Positions 9,018 to 17,827 are shown, counted from the first letter of the stretch. The stretch is 64,000 nucleotides of DNA from Sphingobacteriales bacterium (GCA_016219985.1 JACRJO010000015.1:116051-180050); one strand, 5' to 3'. Numbers and translations: made by a program. Notes: generated by a model not told the origin, from the letters alone.

Positions 9018-10097
9018 GTGAAGTCAGTCATCCATAATTTCAACGCAGGTCCCTCTGTATTACCCAAAGAAGTTTTCGAAGAAGCCAGTAAAGCCGTACT
9101 GGATTTTAATCATACCGGTTTATCCATCCTCGAGATCGGGCATCGTACCTCCCTGTTCCAGCCGGTGATGGATGAAGCCAGGGCCCTGGTAAAGGAACTG
9201 ATGCAACTGGGGGATAAACACGAAGTGCTCTTCCTGCATGGAGGGGCCACCACCCAGTTCATGCAGGTGCCAATGAACCTGCTCAATGAAAATGATATCG
9301 CCGCATACACTGAAACCGGCACCTGGGCCAATAAAGCCATCAAGGAAGCCAAACTCTTTGGTCATGTGGAAATAGCAGGATCTTCCAAAGCCACTCATTA
9401 CACCAGCATCCCGGATGATCTTATCGTGCCGCCCACGGCTGCCTACCTGCATATCACCACGAATGAAACCATTGCCGGCACCCAGTGGCACCGGTTACCT
9501 TATGACTGCGGCGTACCCCTGGTGGCGGACATGAGCAGTGATATCCTGAGCCGCCGGCTCGACTTCAACCGCTTTGACCTGATCTATGCCGGGGCCCAGA
9601 AAAATATGGGCGCTGCCGGGGTCAACCTCGTGGTGATCAATAAAGAGATAGTAGGGAAAGTAAACCGGGCCATTCCCACTATTCTCGATTACCGCAATCA
9701 TATCGCCGAAGGCAGTATGCTGAATACACCCCCGGTCTTTGCGGTCTACGTGGTGCTGCTGACCTTACGCTGGCTGAAAGAACAGGGTGGGGTGGATGCT
9801 ATAGAAAAAAGGAATGACGCAAAAGCAGCGCTTTTTTACGATACACTCGATTCATTACCGCTGTTCAAAGGCCCCGTGGCCAAAAAAGACCGGAGTAAAA
9901 TGAATGCGGTCTTTACAATGGATAACCCGGAACTGGAAAAGGAATTCATGGAGTGCTGTAAAAAAGAAAACATGATCGGCGTAAAAGGCCACCGGAGTGT
10001 GGGTGGTTTCCGCGTTTCCATGTACAATGCATTAACCCTGGACAGTGTACAGGCGCTGACCGGCCTGATGAAAGAATTCGCAACAAAAAAAGGATAA
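9018..10097 (+). CDS. serC: Phosphoserine aminotransferase
   Basis: The enzyme converts 3-phosphohydroxypyruvate and glutamate to phosphoserine for serine synthesis, and can serve pyridoxal phosphate synthesis. HNFNAGPSVLPKEV at the N-terminus is the diagnostic SerC opening. GAQKNMGAAGV contains the PLP-binding lysine, and the C-terminal KGHRSVGGFRVSMYNA is typical. The GTG at 9018 begins exactly at the conserved N-terminus, giving 359 aa, normal for the family. The next gene starts 4 bp after the stop, suggesting an operon. Confidence 0.96.
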   Translation: MKSVIHNFNAGPSVLPKEVFEEASKAVLDFNHTGLSILEIGHRTSLFQPVMDEARALVKELMQLGDKHEVLFLHGGATTQFMQVPMNLLNENDIAAYTETGTWANKAIKEAKLFGHVEIAGSSKATHYTSIPDDLIVPPTAAYLHITTNETIAGTQWHRLPYDCGVPLVADMSSDILSRRLDFNRFDLIYAGAQKNMGAAGVNLVVINKEIVGKVNRAIPTILDYRNHIAEGSMLNTPPVFAVYVVLLTLRWLKEQGGVDAIEKRNDAKAALFYDTLDSLPLFKGPVAKKDRSKMNAVFTMDNPELEKEFMECCKKENMIGVKGHRSVGGFRVSMYNALTLDSVQALTGLMKEFATKKG

Positions 10098-10101
10098 GGA
10101 A

Positions 10102-11322
10102 ATGGCCGTTATTAAACCGTTTAACGCAGTAAGACCCCAGCAGCAATTATCACAACAGGTAGCCTCCCGTCCTTATGATGTGCTGAACAGTGAAGAAGCC
10201 CGTGCAGAAGCCGCCGGCAACCCTTTTTCTTTTCTGCATATCACCAAATCGGAGATCGACCTGCCCCCGGGCATCGACATTCACAGCCAGGATGTATATG
10301 ACAAGGCCAAGGAAAACCTGGACCAGTTTATCAGCAATGGCATTGTCTTCAAAGAAGATCATCCCTGTTATTATATCTACCAGTTAGTGATGAAGGGCCG
10401 GAGCCAGACCGGGCTCGTTTGTGTTTCCGCTGTGGAGGATTATTTCAAAAATGTGATAAAAAAGCACGAGTTCACCCGGCCTGAAAAAGAAAAGGACCGG
10501 ATCGATCATATGCGCAGCATCCGGGCGCAGACCGGGAATGTATTCCTCGCTTACCGGGATGTGGAAGCGGTGAACAAACTGATCCACGACTGGCAGGAAG
10601 CCCATCAGCCGGTCTATAATTTTACCGCGGCAGACGGTATCCAGCATGCCATCTGGGTGGTCAATGAACAGGAAGTGATTGATTCCATCAGCCGGGAATT
10701 TGAGCAGCATGTACCCTGCACCTATATTGCCGACGGGCATCACCGGGCCGCTTCCGCCGCAAAGGTCAGTAAAGCCCTGCCCGGCAGTCCCGATGCCGGT
10801 TATTTCCTGACCACGATTTTCCCTGCCAGCCAGCTGGCGATCCTGGATTATAACCGGGTGGTAAAAGACCTGAACGGGTTAACTGCTGCTAAATTCCTGG
10901 GCCTGTTGCAGGATGATTTTTATATCACCAGCAGTCCCGAACCGGTTAAACCCACCCAACTGCATGAGTTTGGTTTGTACCTCGAAGGAAAGTGGTATAT
11001 CCTGGGTTCCCGCAAGGGCACCTGGACCGAAGACCCCATCGGGGTACTGGATGTATCCATCCTTGCACAGAATGTATTGGACAAGCTCCTGGACATCAAA
11101 GACCAGCGCACCGATACCCGGATCGATTTTGTCGGGGGTATCCGGGGACTGAGAGAACTGGAACAACGGGTGAACAGCGGTGAAATGAAAGCAGCTTTCA
11201 GTTTATATCCTGTTACCATCGACCAGTTATTTAAAATCGCGGACAGTGGCAATGTAATGCCGCCCAAAAGCACCTGGTTTGAACCCAAACTGAGGGACGG
11301 GCTCCTGACCCACCTGATCTGA
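10102..11322 (+). CDS. DUF1015 family protein
   Basis: A 406-aa soluble protein of the DUF1015 family, with the signature IADGHHRAASAAKV and an N-terminal region of the form IKPFNAVRP...VASRPYDVLNSEEA. The family is often found beside serine-biosynthesis genes; here it starts 4 bp after serC, so the two are probably co-transcribed. A role linked to serine or phosphoserine metabolism is inferred only from that association. A terminator hairpin follows 36 bp downstream. Confidence 0.9.
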   Translation: MAVIKPFNAVRPQQQLSQQVASRPYDVLNSEEARAEAAGNPFSFLHITKSEIDLPPGIDIHSQDVYDKAKENLDQFISNGIVFKEDHPCYYIYQLVMKGRSQTGLVCVSAVEDYFKNVIKKHEFTRPEKEKDRIDHMRSIRAQTGNVFLAYRDVEAVNKLIHDWQEAHQPVYNFTAADGIQHAIWVVNEQEVIDSISREFEQHVPCTYIADGHHRAASAAKVSKALPGSPDAGYFLTTIFPASQLAILDYNRVVKDLNGLTAAKFLGLLQDDFYITSSPEPVKPTQLHEFGLYLEGKWYILGSRKGTWTEDPIGVLDVSILAQNVLDKLLDIKDQRTDTRIDFVGGIRGLRELEQRVNSGEMKAAFSLYPVTIDQLFKIADSGNVMPPKSTWFEPKLRDGLLTHLI

Positions 11323-11358
11323 CCAGGTTAAACGCAGAAATATTTGTTATTTTGCAAC

Positions 11359-11390
11359 AGAGACGTCGGATTCCACGTCTCTTCTTTTTT
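11359..11390 (+). terminator. Terminator of the serC-DUF1015 operon
   Basis: AGAGACGT (11359-11366) and ACGTCTCT (11375-11382) form an 8-bp stem with an 8-nt loop, followed by the T-rich run TCTTTTTT. Confidence 0.8.
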
Positions 11391-11400
11391 AATTTGCACT

Positions 11401-12417
11401 ATGATCTATCGGATTTTTCTTTTAACCGCCTTATCTGTTTCCCTCCTGGCCCAGGCCCAGCCGGATGACACCAAAAAAATGCAGGAAACCGCCCGGGCCT
11501 TTATGCGGACCGGCGATTTTGACAATGCCATTATTGTACTCACCCGGGCCTTGCAGCAGGATAGTAAAAACCTGGAACTGCAGCAGGACCTCGTGATGAG
11601 TTATTATTATAAGCGGGATTTTGCCAAAGCGCTCGAAGGGGTAAAGACCCTGGTGGACCGGGATGATGCGGATGTGGTGACCTACCAGATTGCCGGCAAT
11701 GTGTACAAGGCACTGGAAGAAGTGAAGGATTGTGATAAACTCTATAAAAAAGCCCTGAAGAAATTCCCCAATAGCGGCCCGCTCCGCAGCGAATACGGGG
11801 AACTTTTATGGGCCGCCAAAGATTTTTCCGCCATCAAACAATGGGAGGAAGGGATCCGGACAGACCCGGGATATAGCGGCAATTATTACAATGCCGCCCT
11901 GTTTTATTTTTATACCAAGGATAAAGTATGGAGCCTGATCTATGGCGAGATCTTTGTCAACATGGAAAGCCTGAGTGAGCGGGGAGCCGCCATGAGACAA
12001 ATGCTGCTGCAGGGGTATAAAGAAAAATTATTCTCCGACCCCGATATCATGAAGGGTGAAGAAAAAAATAAAAGCGAATTCGCCAAAGCCTTCCTGCAGG
12101 GGATCGGGAAGCAATCCTCCCTTGCCGCCAAGGGGATCGGCACCGAAACACTGACGATGATCCGGACCCGGTTCATTCTCGACTGGTTCAGCAGTAACGC
12201 AACCAGGTTCCCGTTTAAATTATTTGATTATCACCAGCAGCTCCTGCAGAACGGAATGTTTGATGCCTACAACCAGTGGTTGTTCGGGGCTTCAGAGAAC
12301 CTGGCGGCTTATGATAACTGGACAAAGACCCATGCGGAAGAATATAACGGATTCAGCAAATTTCAAAAATCAAGGGTGTTCAAAATGCCCCCGGGGCAGT
12401 ATTACCAGGTGAACTGA
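11401..12417 (+). CDS. Secreted or periplasmic TPR-repeat protein
   Basis: The start at 11401 leads into a signal peptide (MIYRIFLLTALSVSLLAQAQ). About 100 residues of tetratricopeptide-like helices follow (ARAFMRTGDFDNAIIVLTRA, then repeats around ALEGVKTLVDRDDADVV). The C-terminal half is helical and unassigned. At 338 aa it resembles Bacteroidota TPR proteins of unknown function; a scaffold role is inferred. It is isolated by terminators on both sides. Confidence 0.75.
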   Translation: MIYRIFLLTALSVSLLAQAQPDDTKKMQETARAFMRTGDFDNAIIVLTRALQQDSKNLELQQDLVMSYYYKRDFAKALEGVKTLVDRDDADVVTYQIAGNVYKALEEVKDCDKLYKKALKKFPNSGPLRSEYGELLWAAKDFSAIKQWEEGIRTDPGYSGNYYNAALFYFYTKDKVWSLIYGEIFVNMESLSERGAAMRQMLLQGYKEKLFSDPDIMKGEEKNKSEFAKAFLQGIGKQSSLAAKGIGTETLTMIRTRFILDWFSSNATRFPFKLFDYHQQLLQNGMFDAYNQWLFGASENLAAYDNWTKTHAEEYNGFSKFQKSRVFKMPPGQYYQVN

Positions 12418-12438
12418 GCCATCACAAACGGATAGAAC

Positions 12439-12476
12439 AGGGCTGTATCAAAAATAAAGGATACAGCCCTTTTTTT
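12439..12476 (+). terminator. Rho-independent terminator after the TPR gene
   Basis: AGGGCTGTATC (12439-12449) and GATACAGCCCT (12460-12470) form a perfect 11-bp stem with a 10-nt loop, followed by seven T. The stem sequence is nearly identical to the one ending the efflux operon. Confidence 0.9.
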
Positions 12477-12488
12477 ATCCTTCATATT

Positions 12489-12504
12489 TATACAAAATTG
12501 TATA
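12489..12504. promoter_or_regulatory. Palindrome upstream of the acyl-CoA ligase gene
   Basis: TATACAA and TTGTATA form a 7-bp inverted repeat with a 2-bp centre, 49 bp ahead of the ligase ATG. Its symmetry and place suit an operator for a dimeric regulator. No regulator is encoded nearby, so it is a candidate only. Confidence 0.35.
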
Positions 12505-12552
12505 TTCATTACTGGTTAAGGACTGATTCTTCAACTAAAACAACGATTGCAT

Positions 12553-14337
12553 ATGACAGAGCCTAAAAGACTGTTTGACTGCCTGGAATACCACCTGGAA
12601 AAAAACCCGCTGGAAGTGATGCTGGCCGGAAAAGAAGGCGGGCAGTGGAAAAAATACAGTACGACCGCCGTTAAAGAGACGGTGGACCGGCTGAGCGCCG
12701 GTTTGCTGAGCCTCGGCGTCAGTTGCGGGGATATGACGGCTGAGGGCCGCGACAAGATCGCCATCCTTTCCAAGAACCGGCCGGAATGGATCCTGCTGGA
12801 CCTCGCCGTACAGCAGATCGGGGCGGTATTGGCGCCGATCTACCCGACCATCAATGTAAATGAACTGGAATTTATACTAAATGACGCACAGGTAAAATAT
12901 GTTTTTGTTAATGATGAAGAACTTTTCCTGAAAGTATTAAGCCTGAAAGAAAAGGCGCACAGCCTGCAGGAGATCTATACATTCGAGCACACCCCCAATG
13001 CCAAACACTGGAAGGAAGTCCTGTCCCTGGCCACACCTGAAGGGATTGCGCAGATCCGGCCCATCGCAGATAAGATCCGGTATGAGGATCTCGCCACGAT
13101 CATTTATACCTCCGGCACCACGGGCACACCGAAGGGGGTGATGTTATCGCACCGGAACATTTTATCCAATGTGATGGCCTGTATGCCCTGTTTCCCCCCG
13201 GGGGATGAGATGCGTTCGCTGAGTTTCTTACCGCTCAATCACATTTTTGAGCGGATGGTCACCTACCTCTACCTGTTCCGCGGCATTTCCCTTTATTATG
13301 CGGAAAGCCTGGATACCATTGCCGATAACCTCAGGGAAGTGCAGCCGCATATGTTCACCACGGTTCCGCGCTTACTGGAAAAAGTGTATGATAAGATCAT
13401 GCAGAAGGGGAGTGAGCTCACCGGTACCCGGCGGAAACTGTTCTACTGGGCGCATGGGTTAGCGGAAAAATTTGAGATCAATAAGGACCAGGGGGGGATG
13501 TATAATTTCAAACTCGGGCTGGCCAATAAAATCATCTTCAGCAAGTGGAGGGAAGGATTAGGCGGGAATATCAAATGTATTGTAACCGGCGGTGCGGCCT
13601 GCCAGGTCCGGCTGATCCGGATATTTACCGCCGCAAAGATCACCATCATGGAAGGATATGGCCTTACGGAAACCTCACCGGTTGTCGCTGTCAACCGGTT
13701 CCAGGAAAGCGGGCGGGCTTTTGGTACCGTTGGCCCGCTGATCGATGGCGTGGAAGTTAAGATCGCCGAAGACGGGGAGATCCTCTGCAAGGGACCCAAT
13801 ATCATGATGGGTTATTACAAACGCCCGGATCTGACCGAAGAGGTCATTGATAAAGACGGCTGGTTCAGTTCGGGGGATATCGGTTCCCTGAATGAAAATA
13901 ATTTCCTGCGGATCACCGACCGGAAGAAAGAACTCTTTAAAACGAGCGGGGGTAAATATGTGGCCCCGCTGCCGATCGAGAACAAGCTGAAGGAATCACC
14001 CTTTATTGAACAGGTGATGCTCGTGGGAGCTGACCGGAAATTCGTCAGCGCCCTGATCGTGCCCTCCTTCCCGAACCTCCTGGATTGGTGCCGGCACAAT
14101 GGCATCAGCATGACGAATCATGCGGAAGTGATCCGCCAGCCGCAGGTGAACGATATGTACAAGGATCTCGTGGAAAGTTTCAACAAGTACTTCAACCACG
14201 TAGAGCAGGTCAAGAAATTTGAGTTGCTGCCGGATGAATGGAGTGTGGACACAGGGGAGATGACCCCGAAACTGTCGCTGAAACGAAAAGTAATTATTGA
14301 AAAATATAAGGAAGCGATCGACCGGATCTACAGTTAA
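12553..14337 (+). CDS. Long-chain fatty acid-CoA ligase (AMP-binding)
   Basis: This enzyme activates fatty acids to acyl-CoA through an acyl-adenylate. The P-loop-like YTSGTTGTPKGVMLSHRN (about residue 190), the EGYGLTETSP motif and the GWFSSGDIG hinge region are all present, and the 594-aa length is normal for FadD-type or bubblegum-type ligases. ATG at 12553 is preferred over a TTG two codons upstream. Its TAA overlaps the stop of the convergent Spy-like gene by three bases, so the two transcripts meet end to end. Confidence 0.93.
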   Translation: MTEPKRLFDCLEYHLEKNPLEVMLAGKEGGQWKKYSTTAVKETVDRLSAGLLSLGVSCGDMTAEGRDKIAILSKNRPEWILLDLAVQQIGAVLAPIYPTINVNELEFILNDAQVKYVFVNDEELFLKVLSLKEKAHSLQEIYTFEHTPNAKHWKEVLSLATPEGIAQIRPIADKIRYEDLATIIYTSGTTGTPKGVMLSHRNILSNVMACMPCFPPGDEMRSLSFLPLNHIFERMVTYLYLFRGISLYYAESLDTIADNLREVQPHMFTTVPRLLEKVYDKIMQKGSELTGTRRKLFYWAHGLAEKFEINKDQGGMYNFKLGLANKIIFSKWREGLGGNIKCIVTGGAACQVRLIRIFTAAKITIMEGYGLTETSPVVAVNRFQESGRAFGTVGPLIDGVEVKIAEDGEILCKGPNIMMGYYKRPDLTEEVIDKDGWFSSGDIGSLNENNFLRITDRKKELFKTSGGKYVAPLPIENKLKESPFIEQVMLVGADRKFVSALIVPSFPNLLDWCRHNGISMTNHAEVIRQPQVNDMYKDLVESFNKYFNHVEQVKKFELLPDEWSVDTGEMTPKLSLKRKVIIEKYKEAIDRIYS

Positions 14338-14813
14338 TCGCCTTTGTATTTCCCGGTACTGTCCCTCCTGCTCCTTTGCATCATTTTCTGGACAAATTCA
14401 TCAAAGCGGGGCTGTTGTTCGGGGGTGAAGAGATTGCGCACTCTTTTGAAATGGGCAAAAGTCATGCTGTCAATTTCATTTTGCCGGGCGCTGATCCTGG
14501 CCCGGTAAACAGCGGTGGTGCTGTCTGTAACAGCAGGATCTTTGATCAGTGCAAAATAAGCGGCTTTGGCAGCCCGCAGGGAATCATAGAGCGGGCGTAC
14601 GGTTTTAAAATGTTCGTCCTTTAATAGTTTATGGTCTTTTACCTGTTGCTCCGTCATGCCCAGTTCTTTGGCCATGATCCCGGAAGGATCTCCTTTCCCG
14701 CGTTTCCAGTCCCCTTTTCCTTTATCCTTCATCAGGAAGAAAACAAGGGCAATATTGCTGATCAGCAGCAGGATCACTGCAACGGATAAAATTCTGTAAT
14801 TGGTGCGCTTCAT
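14334..14813 (-). CDS. Spy/CpxP-like periplasmic stress protein
   Basis: A 159-aa protein with an N-terminal membrane anchor or uncleaved signal (residues 7-28) and a helical periplasmic part with the LFTPEQQPRFDEFVQKM pattern of the Spy/CpxP (heavy-metal resistance, CnrX-like) superfamily. Such proteins act as envelope-stress chaperones or metal sensors. It is the third gene of an operon with the ECF sigma factor; its ATG overlaps the stop of the preceding gene (TAATG), so it is translationally coupled. Confidence 0.8.
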   Translation of the reverse strand: MKRTNYRILSVAVILLLISNIALVFFLMKDKGKGDWKRGKGDPSGIMAKELGMTEQQVKDHKLLKDEHFKTVRPLYDSLRAAKAAYFALIKDPAVTDSTTAVYRARISARQNEIDSMTFAHFKRVRNLFTPEQQPRFDEFVQKMMQRSRRDSTGKYKGD

Positions 14814-15142
14814 TACTTAACCTGGTTTAAATCATACTGGCTGCTGTTATCATTCAGCCGGTATTCAGCGGCGAGGGATTGAATGGACTCCGTTTCCACC
14901 CCTGCCGTGCTTTCATTAAATGTAGTGTTTCTGTTATAAAGGACGAGTATATTGATCGCTAAAATCAGCAGCAACCCGGCCAGGGTATAGGCGGGACGCA
15001 GCATCCAGGAACTGGCCGTTATGGTTTCTTTTTCCATTCTTGCCTTCAGCCGGGTATAAAAGAAAGCAGGCGCTTCAGCACGGGTGCATCCATCCAGGCT
15101 GTTGAGTATTTCTTCTATCCTATTTTCCTTTTCTGTATTCAT
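14813..15142 (-). CDS. Single-pass membrane protein, probable anti-sigma-like partner
   Basis: At 109 aa it has a soluble N-terminal part of about 50 residues (EILNSLDGCTRAEAPAFFYT), one TM segment (about 53-72) and a short periplasmic tail. It lies between an ECF sigma gene and a Spy-like gene. The topology and place are those of anti-sigma factors in sigma/anti-sigma/sensor operons, but I see no zinc-binding anti-sigma motif, so the role is inferred from context. Confidence 0.65.
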   Translation of the reverse strand: MNTEKENRIEEILNSLDGCTRAEAPAFFYTRLKARMEKETITASSWMLRPAYTLAGLLLILAINILVLYNRNTTFNESTAGVETESIQSLAAEYRLNDNSSQYDLNQVK

Positions 15143-15191
15143 ACTGCCTTTTTTTGACGTTAACAGGGGATAAAACTTTCGAAAGCCCGTT

Positions 15192-15755
15192 TTAATCCGG
15201 TTCTTTTTCCAGTAATTTCCGGAGGTTTTGTTTGGCCCGGTGCATAAGTGACTCCACCGCCGCGACCGTGGTCTGCATCACCTCGCTAACTTCCTGGTAA
15301 CTAAGATCTTCCAGTTTATGTAAGGTGAAAGCAATTTTCTGATTTTCCGGTAATTGGCCAATGATTTTAAACAGGCGGGCCGCTTTTTCTTTCCGGTCTA
15401 GTTGCACCCCGGGATGATTGAAATCAGGTATTTCCTGGGCCGGTTCATTGTTTTCCCCGAGCAGGCGCTGGATAAACCCGAATCTTTTCTTGCTTTTCCG
15501 GCTCCGGAGCAGGTCCAGGGCCCGGGTGGTGGTGATCCGGTAGATCCAGGTGGAAAGTTTAGATTCCGCTTTAAATTGCTGAATGGAGCGAAAGACCTGG
15601 ATAAAGACTTCCTGGGCCACATCTTCGGCATCTTCCGCGTTCTGAACGATACCCATCGCCGTATTGAAGACCCGGTCCTTATAGGTATCCACGAGGTACC
15701 TGAAGGCTGATTCGTCCCCGTTGCGGAGTCCCTGTATCAGTTCAAATTCAGTCAA
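15192..15755 (-). CDS. ECF-subfamily RNA polymerase sigma factor
   Basis: A 187-aa sigma-70 family protein with region 2 (FNTAMGIVQNAEDAEDVAQE, then VFIQVFRSIQQF) and region 4 (LPENQKIAFTLHKLEDLSYQ, then EVSEVMQTTVAAVESLMHRA). It is first in an operon with the membrane protein and the Spy-like protein, suggesting an envelope-stress or metal-stress regulon that includes its own operon. The start is the first ATG after a clear intergenic region. Confidence 0.95.
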   Translation of the reverse strand: MTEFELIQGLRNGDESAFRYLVDTYKDRVFNTAMGIVQNAEDAEDVAQEVFIQVFRSIQQFKAESKLSTWIYRITTTRALDLLRSRKSKKRFGFIQRLLGENNEPAQEIPDFNHPGVQLDRKEKAARLFKIIGQLPENQKIAFTLHKLEDLSYQEVSEVMQTTVAAVESLMHRAKQNLRKLLEKEPD

Positions 15756-15810
15756 CTATGGTTCGCTAATTTTAAACCCGAACTTACGAAATAGGCGGAT
15801 AATTCTTTCT

Positions 15811-15818
15811 TATATTTG
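15811..15818 (+). promoter_or_regulatory. -7 box-like TATATTTG upstream of the tRNA/repeat region
   Basis: TATATTTG is a perfect TAnnTTTG match on the plus strand. It precedes 300 bp of repeats and then the tRNA-Arg gene, and may drive a long tRNA precursor. The stretch 15819-15903 holds CTTCG/CGAAG-rich relics of the repeat and no gene. Confidence 0.35.
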
Positions 15819-15903
15819 CAGCCCTTCGCTAAAGCTACGGGCTGCGAGGCCAACCGAGGCTACTAACTGTGAGGCCATCCGGAGTCCGCCGCCGGCAGAT
15901 TCA

Positions 15904-16119
15904 GCGAAGGAAAAAAAGCGGCTAATACCCGTTGGGCCCGCCCTTCGTAGCGTTAGCGAAAGATAAAAAGGCAGCTAATACTCGTTGGGCTCGTCCTTCG
16001 TAGCGTTAGCGAAAGATAAAAAGGCGGCTAATACTCGTGGGCTTTGCCCTTCGTAGCGTTAGCGAAAGATAAAAAGGCGGCTAATACTCGTGGGCTTTGC
16101 CCTTCGTAGCGTTAGCGAA
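15904..16119. repeat. 53-bp tandem repeat upstream of tRNA-Arg
   Basis: The core CCTTCGTAGCGTTAGCGAA recurs at 15942, 15995, 16048 and 16101, a constant 53-bp period. Each unit also contains AAAAAGGC(A/G)GCTAATACTCG. Units 3 and 4 are nearly identical; unit 1 is most diverged, as in an array growing from one end. There are no unique spacers and no open frame. The array ends 4 bp before the tRNA. Confidence 0.9.
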
Positions 16120-16123
16120 GAAG

Positions 16124-16195
16124 GGTCCCGTAGTTCAATGGATAGAATAGAAGTTTCCTAAACTTTTGATACAGGTTCGATTCCTGTCGGGACTA
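16124..16195 (+). tRNA. tRNA-Arg (anticodon CCT)
   Basis: A complete cloverleaf can be drawn: acceptor GGTCCCG (16124-16130) with CGGGACT (16188-16194, first pair G-T), anticodon loop TTCCTAA with anticodon CCT, T-arm ACAGG-TTCGATT-CCTGT and discriminator A16195. CCA is not encoded. The 3' half is the target or restored part of the element's attachment site, and the recombinase reading frame enters it from the other strand. Confidence 0.93.
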
Positions 16196-17759
16196 CCCAA
16201 AGGGACTTCAGCGGTTTTTCCGCTTGAAGTCCCTTTTCATTTTCCCCTGAAACCCGCTTCAGGCGTGCAATCTGGAGGAAGACTGAATTTACTTTTGTGG
16301 TTCGACTTTCGTCTTTTTTCTTGTTATAGTAGATTCCTTCGGGAAAGATGAGATTTTGCAGCTTTTGTTTGTTGCTGTAATCGCTGGAAGCCCACAGGGA
16401 CGGGAGTTCTGTTGAAATTTCAACTGAGCGATTGATAAAGTATTCAAGGTTCGACCCGCTTACCGGACAACCCTTCATATTTTCCTCAATTGCCTGCTTT
16501 TCCTGCCTGAATTTTTTGGCGAATTTCTCGTACAAATCCGGTTTGATTTCCTCGTTAATGAAGCGTTCTTCCAGGCGTTCCAGTTTTGTTTCTACCTCAT
16601 TTATTTGCCGCTGAAACTCCGCATTTGCTTTGTCTTTATTTGCGTTCAGTTCTGTATAAATATGCCTCAATTGGTCTTTAAAAACGTCCACATACTTTTC
16701 CTCCAGGGTGAGTTCTTCCAGGATTCCCTGAAACTGGTTGTGCAGGTCTTTGGCACTCTTATTACAGCCACATTTTTTATCGCTGTTGCACTTGTAGTAA
16801 TACAGCCCTTTCTTTTTTACGATATAGCCCCGCATGAGTTCGCCACAAGATTCGCATTTCAACAGCCCCTTTAAGGGGGTGTTTGCATACTTCTCATTTT
16901 TCAGCTTTCCGTAATTACGGGGTTTGATGTCGTTTACCTTCAGGAAGATTTCCTGCGATACCAGCGGCTCATGCTTGCCCCTTATCAGTTCACCACCCAA
17001 CGCACTGTGCGATAGCATACCGCAATAGAACGGGTTAGTAAACACTGCATGAAGGGTTTTGATCGTAATTTTCAATCCCGATGCCGCAAGCCGTTTTACG
17101 ATTTCTGAATGGGTGAGTTGTTCCTGCGCCTTCCAAAGGAATGCTTTCCGCAGCAGCTTACCAGTATCATTGATCTCAATAAAACGCTCCCCATTTCTTT
17201 TAACCGTATCATAACCCCTTGGGGGACGGGTACACCATATTCCATTAATCAGTTTTTCCTTGGTGCCATCCATTGACTTTTGCTTGCGCAGGTCATTGTC
17301 ATACTGGCTGAAAAGGAACAGGATATTTTGTTGTAACACCCCTGAAGGATTGGAGGTATCAATGGGCTGTGAAACTGAAATAATTGAAATGCCTAATCCC
17401 CGAAGTTGACGGGATAACCAGATGGCATTGTCGCCGGTTCGACTGAAACGCTCAAGGCTGTACACCACAATATGAGATACTTTTGTTTTCTGCCGTTTGC
17501 AGAACTCGATCATTCTTTTGAACTCTTTCCGTTCATCTGTTTGGGCGCTCTCGTAGGTGCCACCGAAGTAGGCCAGCACATTGTAACCATATTTCAATAC
17601 ATAGGCTTCACAGCCCTTTTTTTGGGTCTCAAGGCTCATATTGGTATCTGCCTGTTCCTTGGTAGAAACCCTTGTATAGATCACGCAATTATTGGTGCTT
17701 TTAGCCTTGGCCAATTCGACCCCTTTAGCGAAGCGTTTGATTTCCATTTGTTTAACCAT
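16158..17759 (-). CDS. Large serine recombinase (integrase of the element)
   Basis: A 533-aa large serine recombinase, which cuts and rejoins attachment sites. The N-terminal catalytic domain has the nucleophile in YTRVSTKEQ (Ser32) and the later SLERFSRTGDNAIWLSRQLR. A recombinase domain follows, then a zinc ribbon (CESCGELMRG...CNSDKKCGC, roughly residues 297-333) and a coiled-coil region (about 370-430). ATG at 17759 is preceded by a good AAGGAG Shine-Dalgarno sequence, unusual in this phylum. The last residues (PTGIEPVSKV) are encoded by the antisense of the tRNA, so the integrated copy takes its stop codon from host-side DNA. Confidence 0.93.
   Translation of the reverse strand: MVKQMEIKRFAKGVELAKAKSTNNCVIYTRVSTKEQADTNMSLETQKKGCEAYVLKYGYNVLAYFGGTYESAQTDERKEFKRMIEFCKRQKTKVSHIVVYSLERFSRTGDNAIWLSRQLRGLGISIISVSQPIDTSNPSGVLQQNILFLFSQYDNDLRKQKSMDGTKEKLINGIWCTRPPRGYDTVKRNGERFIEINDTGKLLRKAFLWKAQEQLTHSEIVKRLAASGLKITIKTLHAVFTNPFYCGMLSHSALGGELIRGKHEPLVSQEIFLKVNDIKPRNYGKLKNEKYANTPLKGLLKCESCGELMRGYIVKKKGLYYYKCNSDKKCGCNKSAKDLHNQFQGILEELTLEEKYVDVFKDQLRHIYTELNANKDKANAEFQRQINEVETKLERLEERFINEEIKPDLYEKFAKKFRQEKQAIEENMKGCPVSGSNLEYFINRSVEISTELPSLWASSDYSNKQKLQNLIFPEGIYYNKKKDESRTTKVNSVFLQIARLKRVSGENEKGLQAEKPLKSLWVVPTGIEPVSKV
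16161..16213. other. Candidate attL (tRNA 3' half and flanking hairpin)
   Basis: The segment covers the anticodon stem 3' side, T-arm, acceptor 3' strand and first arm of the following hairpin. Degenerate copies of it occur at 61513-61535 and 61538-61590. Because the tRNA is intact, the element end must restore the 3' half after integration. The exact crossover bases are not determined. Confidence 0.5.
16199..16237. terminator. Terminator hairpin after tRNA-Arg, inside the recombinase frame
   Basis: AAAGGGACTTCAGCGG and CCGCTTGAAGTCCCTTT pair with one bulged base around a TTTTT loop, followed by TTTTCATTTTC. It should terminate the tRNA transcript, and it also lies within the last codons of the minus-strand recombinase reading frame. 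Confidence 0.75.
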
Positions 17760-17827
17760 AAAAACTCCTTTTTGCTGTAGAAGTACAACACAATTATATT
17801 GATAATCAACGTTTTATACAAATATTT

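Noticed and set aside
15904..16119. CRISPR array
   Set aside because: The 53-bp units abut one another with no unique spacers, and no cas genes are nearby; it is a tandem repeat.
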